Part shown: in pieces, positions 57,264 through 64,000 of the stretch | Layout: each line of letters starts with the position of its first letter | Position numbering within the stretch: the first letter of the stretch is position 1 | Source: Lepturacanthus savala | Lineage: Eukaryota > Chordata > Actinopteri > Scombriformes > Trichiuridae | Assembly: GCA_030544235.1 (NCBI GenBank) | Contig: CM060484.1 | Span: forward strand, 8,289,031 to 8,353,030 | Direction of reading: 5' to 3' | Length of the DNA: 64,000 nucleotides | Notes under the pieces: model-generated | The model's input: only the letters and a program-made list of their open reading frames with translations | Told to the model about the DNA's origin: nothing | Database searches by the model: none | Translations under genes and position numbers: made by a program

Positions 57264-59236
57264 GGCTAGCTAGTGTTCAGTTACAGGACACCTCTCTGTG
57301 TTTCTCCTCTATCCTCGATGTATAAATGAGTTCTCTTCATCAGAACTGGATCTTTTCAGAGGCAGGCACCAAACCGGCTCCGGGATGAACCATTAACATA
57401 TCGGCTTGTAAACATGTTGCCGCTGCTGTGCATGTGCATGCATGTGTGTATGTGTGTGTGTGTGTGTGTGATGGCGTGTTGATGTTGCTCTCTTTAAAAA
57501 AAGCCAAGATTTATATGGCACTCTCGATTTAGCTTCACTGCAGCCGCTTCTTGGCTGTCAGAGCTCACTGTTCTTTGCAGTTGGCTCCGGTCCGGTTCCC
57601 CTTTCACAGACCTCCAAAACGAGAAGAATGCCATGAAGTTCCCATGGTAAATCACATCCGCATTTACATTTTAGGCCTCAGCCAGAATGCGGCGACTGCT
57701 ATGGGAGAGGGCACGGGGGAAAAAAAAAACACACGCAACCGCCACTGTAGGCACGGATGAGAAGATGAAGGAAGGAAAGTTCTCAGGTGTAGTTTTATCG
57801 CCCTGGACGTTCATGAAAGCAACTATTTCTCCATCTCTTTTAATGTCTGTGAAGTACACGGAACTGGCTCTTCGCTGTCGATGGTCTGCATCAGTGAAAT
57901 TGCAGCTGTAAATCCAGCCGGCGTCGGACTTGAGGAGTTTTGAAGTCCTGGGCGATTGTGAAACCAGTTTGCATCACGCACATCAGGAGAATCTTCGCAG
58001 ATGTTTGTCTCTCTGATCTCAAACATGCACCGGGCTCTGGAATTTCATCATTTCAGGGGCAAGGTCGTTTGGCCTTTAGTGTTTTACATGTGTTTTGGGG
58101 TTTTTTGAGGGCTCAAAAAGGCCAAATGTCAGTAGCAAGGTCATCATTAACGTAAAAGTCAACATTTTTTAGATTTATTTAATACATAGAATGTCAATGA
58201 AATTAATTATTAAAACGCACCAAATGATTGATTACACTTTACAAATAAACCTTAACCCAAATACTTGTTTTTTTTATCTCCATAAAACTATAAAAACCCT
58301 CGATCTTACGTTGATATGTCGTCCTGATCTCTAATATATTGGTCTTTGTCAGGAATTCTGGAGCAATGTGTTCCAGGATACAGATGTGGAGCTTTTACCC
58401 TTCAGAGTTGGATCGTGTTTGGTGAGAATGGGATGGGCACGGCCATGACGTCTCCTGTTATCTCACGGGGAAGCAGATGTTAACAAAAAACGGAGACCGA
58501 CATGTTGCAACAACTCGTGTTAGTAATGCTTTGCAGTGAGGAAACGAAAAAAAAAAGTGGGCGGCGTGGATGCGGCGAGGCGGTCAGTCCAGCGAGAAGC
58601 GCAGGTGTCTCTCATTTGCTGTTGTGGTCGTGCTAGGAAAAGAACTTAATCATCCAGATTTGAAATCCTAAATATCACGGCATACCGTATATATCATAGC
58701 GTGTTTGAAATTACCGGGGCGGCCCCAGTAGAGACTGCGAGCCGCTCAGGAGCTTTAAGATTGGATCTCTAAACCCCTCACATTACCAGATAATCAGAAG
58801 AATAATAACCAAGGTCCCAGCGCAGATTTCTCCTTCGACTTTTTTTTTTTTGGGAGTGAATCTTGGATAAAACTCCTGTATTCTAAGCCCTAAGAGATAA
58901 GACCATACCAAACATAAGAAAAGCAAATACGCTGATTATAAAAGATAAAGAAGTTACAGTAAATATTAAGAATCTAATAACAAAAAAGCTACACAGTCCT
59001 ACACAATAGACAATGTGTGCTTGAACTATTGGATCTGTGTGTTTTGCAGATGGCCCTGGACTCCACTTCAGCAAGTTGTGCCAGGTTCAAGGACTCTGAG
59101 TGGGCTGAGGAAGCTTTTTGATATAGTGAAGGCATCTCTGTGTTTTTAGAGCACTAACAGTAATGGTTGAGGTTAGAGTGGAGTTTTATTGTTTGAATAA
59201 CACACCATAACATGTATTAATGTGGGTCAAAAAAGA

Positions 59237-59387
59237 CATCCGGACATCTATACTCTCATATCAACCAACTTCAAGGGTCTCTGTTCCGCAATCAGATATG
59301 ACTTTAGTAGCTAGTATTTCCAGGTCCCTTATAATTAAATAAGGTGGAAGTAGGCATCCTTGTTTTACCCTATGCCGTTCAGAAGTG
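59237..59387 (-). pseudogene. Small L1-like LINE reverse-transcriptase fragment
   Basis: On the minus strand, starting next to the MITE at 59386, one frame reads VKQGCLLPPYLIIRDLEILA and continues to about 30 residues without a stop. This fits the reverse-transcriptase block 'G.RQGCPLSPLLF...LE.LA..IR' of L1-clade elements. A stop and drift follow. The sequence before the QGC motif seems to be lost or separated by the MITE. Confidence 0.45.
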
Positions 59388-59861
59388 TGGGGTCACCCAC
59401 ATAATTTTGTGTTTTCCATGAAAAGTCATACTTTTATTTACCACCGTGAGTTGTAAAATGAATAGAAAATATAGTCGAGACATTGGCAAGATTACAAATG
59501 TATGTGAAATAATCCGTTTTTCCTTTAAACTTTGCTTTCATCAAAGAAAGGTCAGTTTATAGCTTCTCTAACCAGATAAACTGTTTCCAGCTGTGATAAC
59601 ATGATTGCACAAGGGTTTTCTAATCACCCATTAGCCTTCTGACACAATGAGCAAACACATTGCACCATTAGGACACTGGAGTGATAGTTGCTGTAAAGGG
59701 GCCTCTATACACCTATGTAGATATTGCACCATTTACCACATTAGGAATGTATAAAGTGTATTTATGATTAGTTTAAAGTTATCTGCATTGAAGAAAACAG
59801 TGCTTTTCTTTCGAAAATGAGGTCATTTCTAAGCGACCCCAAACTTGTGAACGGTAGTGTA
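59386..59861 (-). mobile_element. 476-bp TA-flanked MITE, copy 4 (inverted)
   Basis: The left end TACCCTATGCCGTTCAGAAG with TGTGGGGTCACCCACA corresponds to the right end of the other copies, and the right end GCGACCCCAAACTTGTGAAC with GGTAGTGTA to their left end. The order of internal landmarks is reversed. It is slightly shorter than copies 1 and 2, with a small internal deletion near 59730. Confidence 0.75.
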
Positions 59862-60771
59862 TATATTTGTCTAGTAAACTACTGTTATAACATTGAGTTT
59901 ATGAAAAAAAAAAAACACTGGAAGCGAACAGGCAAATCAAACTCTCTCGAACACAACATCCATGATTACAATCGTCGCCGCAGGTGGAGGTTTGAAGGCT
60001 CCTGTTCTGGGTTTACGTGAGCCCTGCGGTTCCACCGGTCCTTTCACAATGTTTACTGCACTGAATGGGAAGTCGATGTTAAAAAAGAAAAAGTACATAC
60101 CAGCCCGACCGCAGTCCACCCAAGTGGTGGCAGGGGAACAGAGTCTTGTTTCCAGAGCTCTCCCGCGTCCTTGCCAAATAGTGCTCCGCCAGTCCCGCCA
60201 CATGTGTGCAAACTCAAAAAAAAAATGTTTTCCGCCACATTCCTCCCATTTGTAGATGTGTTTCCAATCACAGGACCTCCAGCTCAATGTGAGGAGATTA
60301 GGATTTTATGAATATCACGCGCAACGCACTGAAGATAAGAAATTGTATTAATCAGCTCCAGTTATGGGACGCAAAAGAACAATCTTTTGCGCTTTTGCAG
60401 TTTTGACTTGAGGCCAATGGACATCAGAAAGCGCAAGGGGCCGGGGGTGGGGGGGGGGGGGATTTTTGTAGAGCTCAGACAGATATGGATCCGCTGGACT
60501 ACAAACAGACATTGTGTACTCGCGCTTTCGCAGCCGCTTTGCATGTTATTTGAATGGGCGGCTCCATCGGCCGTGAGACCATGAGAGAACCCCCCGACAT
60601 GAAAGCCGTCGTCCGCGCACCAAGGAAATGCTGCTGACACCGGATCACAAAAAAACAGAGCGAGGTGAAGGGGAAAAAAAATGCGCCGGAGCCCACGGCG
60701 ATCTCCGCGGGTTATCTTGAGGGAGCGTGACCTTTGTGACACTGATAGGATTGCGCACAAAAGAGGGCGCA

Positions 60772-60847
60772 ACACACACACACACACACAACCTCGCCGG
60801 GTTTCTTTCAAAGCGGCTTTCTTTCGGGGTGTGTGTGTGTGTGTGTG
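60772..60847. repeat. Inverted CA and GT microsatellites
   Basis: About ten CA units (60772-60791) and about ten GT units (60829-60847) flank a 37-base spacer. The two arms are complementary and could form a hairpin. A minus-strand open frame crossing both is an artefact. Confidence 0.9.
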
Positions 60848-61002
60848 CGCGGCGTTGCCGGGCTCTGAAGCGGCGGCGGAGGTGATGGATGTCAGGTCGC
60901 CCTCTGTCGCCGCTCTACTCAACTCGCCTTAATGGACCTTTTTAGAGACTCGAGTGAAATTGATGGGTAAAACTAACCCCTCGGAAAATAAGACAGAGGC
61001 GC

Positions 61003-61027
61003 TTTTTTTTTTTTTTTTTTTTTTTTA
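61003..61027. repeat. Poly(T) run
   Basis: About 24 T residues in the intron, possibly the tail of a minus-strand retroelement that is otherwise unrecognisable. Confidence 0.9.
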
Positions 61028-62049
61028 CTTTTCCCGCTGTTTCTTTTTTTCGCGGCGGCTACAGCGACTTATCAACACCCAATATTTTACACATAGTAAA
61101 AAACCTCCTTGTGTGAATCTGTTTCTCTTTATCTCACGTCGCTGAAGTCAGTTTTTTTTTTTTTGTTTTTATGGAGCCGGGAGGTGGAGTCAGGGAGTTG
61201 GAAGGCGACCAGTGAAACCGGTCACCCTTCCAATCACACACTTCTTTCTCAACATCTTGCTTTCCTACTCATCTGACAGAGCTTTCTCATGTCACGCCAA
61301 ACATGTGATTGCCTTTAACCGCTACCCTGGAGCAGCTGATAGACGCAGAAATCTTCTCCCCCAACCAGGGCGGCGGACAGATAGACTGTTTATTTTATTC
61401 GCTATCTATGGAAAGTATCTATTTGGGGGGGGGGAGGTGTAAGGCCGGCTTGATGAGGTGTTTAAATCAGCGGGGATAAAGGCCAAAGTCTCTAGGTTTA
61501 ACTTTTTTCTGTCTTTTTTTTAAAGGCGAGAGGGTAGTTTCCTAAGCCATTATGGAAACCTGGTTCACAAGGCTACGTTTCTGCTGGAACAGAGGGGTTT
61601 TTTTAGAATCAGGATTATTTTATCTCTGTCTCAACTGAGACGCTGCGTCAGTCTCGGCGGTGGGGGGAGTCCAAACCGCAGCCTAATCTGTTGTCTGCCG
61701 CCGCTCCACCCATATGCTGCTCGGCCCTCTCTGCCTGTCGTCAGATGATCTGACTGTAAAAAGCATCCTGGAGTTTTTTGGATATCAGCTGCAGCCCGAG
61801 TCATCACCTGCGGCGGGGCGGCGGCGACTCAACAAAAGTAGAGTCACCTGGATGTTTTCTTTTTGTGAAGGCTCGGCCGTGTTATCACGGCCGATCAGCC
61901 GCCGGTTCAGAGATAAGACGTCAGACATCCGGCAGGAAGTCACTCCACACACTCACACAGACGGGTGCTGACTCTAGTCTCTCCATGGCGATCGCGTTCA
62001 CACTGTGGTTTTCGTAAGATCAGTAGGAATAGTAGGCACATGACTTAGA

Positions 62050-62120
62050 GCTGGGGTCTCCAACCCTGTAGAGCCACCACGGGTGCAGGTTTTTGTTCCA
62101 ACCAAGCAATAGCACAGCAT
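62050..62120 (+). repeat. Dispersed repeat end, 'ggggtctccaaccctg' type
   Basis: CTGGGGTCTCCAACCCTGTA, GAGCCACC and GTGCAGGTTTTTGTTCCAAC followed by CAAGCAATAGCACAGC. This opening is common among vertebrate non-autonomous DNA repeats. The rest of the element is not clear. Confidence 0.5.
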
Positions 62121-62224
62121 TCTACTAATGAAGGGAGGATGCACCCAAATGAAAATTTGTAGCCGAAGACAAAAAGTATAAAAAGACTTGGCTTAGTCTA
62201 GAATACATTTTTAGGCAGGACACA

Positions 62225-62350
62225 TCCGAGAGGAGAAAACGCTGCAAACAGAGAAATGATGCAAAACCAAAAACGCACATAAACATAAAACGAATGCAAC
62301 TAAAAAAAAAAAAAAAAAACGTTGCAGGAGAAAAATGCTGCAGTCACAGA
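62225..62350 (+). repeat. Degenerate 'cgctgcaaa' repeat cluster
   Basis: Irregularly spaced variants AACGCTGCAAAC, ATGATGCAAAAC, AACGTTGCAGGAG and AATGCTGCAGTC around a poly(A) run. It looks like a decayed simple repeat. Confidence 0.45.
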
Positions 62351-63867
62351 AACGAAAAGACTTACAAACAACAACGGAAACTACATATTCTGCTGCACCA
62401 GAACAGCAGCGCTTCACGGTCCAAGGAAACGTGACGCCGTTCGGACTCGGGTTGGGAAAAAAAGACACGCTGATGCAAAACGTAGTGATTAAAAGCAATC
62501 ATTTTCGTAAAGTGTTACAAACTTTCAGTCGCCAGTGGCGACTTTCATTCATTCGATTCATTTTTAAGCTCTCCGGTTCGCATTTACAGGGGGTTTTTTT
62601 CCCGAACGCCGCAGGGCACAACCGAGCGGAGCGTCTTGTTTCCTCGGCAACAGAAACGGACCGCGGCTAGGTCTATGACGTGCTGCTGTTTTTGTTGTGA
62701 ATTACTTTGCTTTGGTGCTTTGCAAACTTTTTCTACTTTTCAAAGAAGGACGGAGTGGACGTGCTGTGACCAGTTTTCCTTTAAAACGCTGCAGCGTCTC
62801 TCTCTCTCTGATGGTTGAACATTGCGGTTTTTTTTTGCAATATTCGTCCAAATATACTCAGTTACCATATATTCCGTTACCGTATATATTGTTTGAAACA
62901 AAATGCTGCACCCACAGTGGCTCTAGGATCAGGGTTGCCCCTGATTTAGAGATTTTCTTAGTGTGTTTATAAGTGACTCATTCTGTATCTCGTGGTGACG
63001 TTTTCTCATGGTTGTGTAGCAGTTTTATTTATTGCAGCATTTGCTGCATTTAAAAAATAAATAAATAAAACACTGCATTCTTTGAATTTGAAAACCAACA
63101 GATCCAGATGCAGATAAGCTACAGCTTCACCGATCCGCCTCTTTCTAGCACACATTATTGTTTTTTTTTTTTTCTTTCTGCCACCTCTGTCTGCTAACAT
63201 CAGGCGGTCTAACAGCCTCTTGGAACGTGTTAATTAGGGAGAAATTATTGCTTTCAGCGCTTTATAGTACTCCACTGCATTACAACCAATAAAACAACAA
63301 TGTTCTATTTGCTATACCTTAATTTCTATAGATTACGTTTATGTCTGTATGGTAAACATAAAGCTACAGCCAGCAGCTATTATCTTATCTTAGCACGAAA
63401 ACAGGCCTGGTTTTGCCCAAGGTAACAAATTAACATGTTATATCATGTTTGTTTAATCCATGCTAAACCCAAAGTATAAAAAAAAATGGCAATTTGCCCT
63501 TTTTATGGTTATACACACATACACGGTGACCTCATGATGTTATAAAGATCTCAGAGAGTGGTATCGATCCTTCCTTTTAACTCTTCACATCCTCACAAGA
63601 GAGCAAATAAAGTGATTTCGTGCATTGGAAAAAAAAACCCTTCTGAGCTCCCAACGGCTTCTGGAAGTAAACCACTAATTTATTGAAACAGACAGCATTT
63701 CAATCCCAGTTGGACTTTTGTTGGGCGATCGCTCCTTCTCCGTTTCCAGCATAAATCAGATTTCTCTACCCGTGTGCAGATAAGCTTTCTTAAATCAAAC
63801 TGCACAGCAGTAGTGAGGTTTTGAGGGTCTACCGTGACAGCAGAATTATGTCGAAGGGGCGGGCGGC

Positions 63868-63887
63868 GGGGGGGGGGGGGGGGGGGG
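63868..63887. repeat. Poly(G) run, about 20 bases
   Basis: Long G homopolymer next to GGCGGGCGG. It is the source of the proline-rich minus-strand frame at the window end, and its length is unreliable. Confidence 0.93.
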
Positions 63888-64000
63888 CATGAGGTGGAAA
63901 ACCAACATGGAAGCATTATTGTTTCCTCTCTCTTTATGTTTATTTCATGCCTTGATGTCAGAAAAGGTCAGGCGGGCTTGACCCGCTGACCCTCCGTCCT

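Larger units (their letters stand above)
33920..64000 (+). other. efna5: efna5 intron 1 (5' part, continues past the window)
   Basis: Everything after the GTGAGT donor should be intron. In vertebrates ephrin-A5 intron 1 is very large, and I found no segment coding for the next exon, which would carry the conserved cysteine-containing 'DYHIDVCINDYLD' region. The intron contains repeats and microsatellites (listed separately) and repeat-free stretches that may be enhancers, for example 37440-37960, 41480-41770, 50100-50640 and 54440-54860. No nested gene is recognised on either strand. Confidence 0.75.

Noticed and set aside
60362..60922. 186-codon minus-strand open frame, the longest in the window
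   Set aside because: It crosses two complementary CA/GT microsatellites (giving HTHTHT and VCVCVC), a C-rich run and poly(T)-derived phenylalanines. No domain or splice structure.
33920..64000. Search for ephrin-A exon 2
   Set aside because: No frame reproduces the conserved exon 2 pattern with its cysteines and a preceding acceptor. The exon must lie beyond the window.
1..64000. CRISPR array, operon, prophage or bacterial mobile element
   Set aside because: No regularly spaced direct repeats with unique spacers, no dense gene clusters. Composition and repeats are those of a fish nuclear genome.

Overview
The window looks like teleost fish nuclear DNA, probably a spiny-rayed (percomorph) fish, although no species can be named. 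The one protein-coding segment I recognise is vertebrate. The repeat content is fish-like: L2/Rex-type LINE remains, a tRNA-derived SINE with 'AAAGCGCTTT' tails, Tc1-like MITEs with TA ends, dispersed 'gattaatcgattaat' elements and many CA/GT microsatellites. There is no sign of a bacterial, plasmid or viral genome, no CRISPR array and no operon.

The only gene is ephrin-A5 (efna5), plus strand. Its first coding exon lies at 33795-33919. It encodes the signal peptide and the first residues of the receptor-binding domain, and ends in a GTGAGT donor. About 1 kb of CpG-rich sequence (roughly 32930-33960) carries the presumed promoter and 5' leader. The 846 bases before the start codon contain no ATG at all. 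From 33920 to the window end is the start of a long intron 1. I found no second ephrin exon.

Layout. 1-32.9 kb is intergenic. It holds a decayed LINE reverse-transcriptase remnant (3.57-5.04 kb), a repeat family near 6.1-6.5 and 10.4 kb, a 174-bp Tc1-like MITE (8.07 kb), an inverted pair of SINE copies (13.1 and 14.3 kb), a 530-bp TA-flanked MITE (25.1 kb), a CA-linked repeat with a nested insertion (27.1-27.6 kb), a mosaic of dispersed repeats (29.4-30.2 kb), a 113-bp palindromic MITE (32.05 kb) and microsatellites. Between these lie repeat-free stretches that could be conserved regulatory elements, for example 300-790, 11560-11960, 14915-15122 and 16600-17000. The intron (33.9-64 kb) has the same repeat families, including three more copies of the 530-bp MITE (49.5, 55.5 and 59.4 kb), G-rich tracts near 38.7-39.0 kb, and an AT-rich zone at 45.4-47.3 kb.

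Most open reading frames in the window are chance frames in low-complexity DNA. Several depend on non-ATG starts. No new multi-gene system is visible. The best leads are the ATG-free efna5 leader, the MITE families and the candidate regulatory stretches around the gene.
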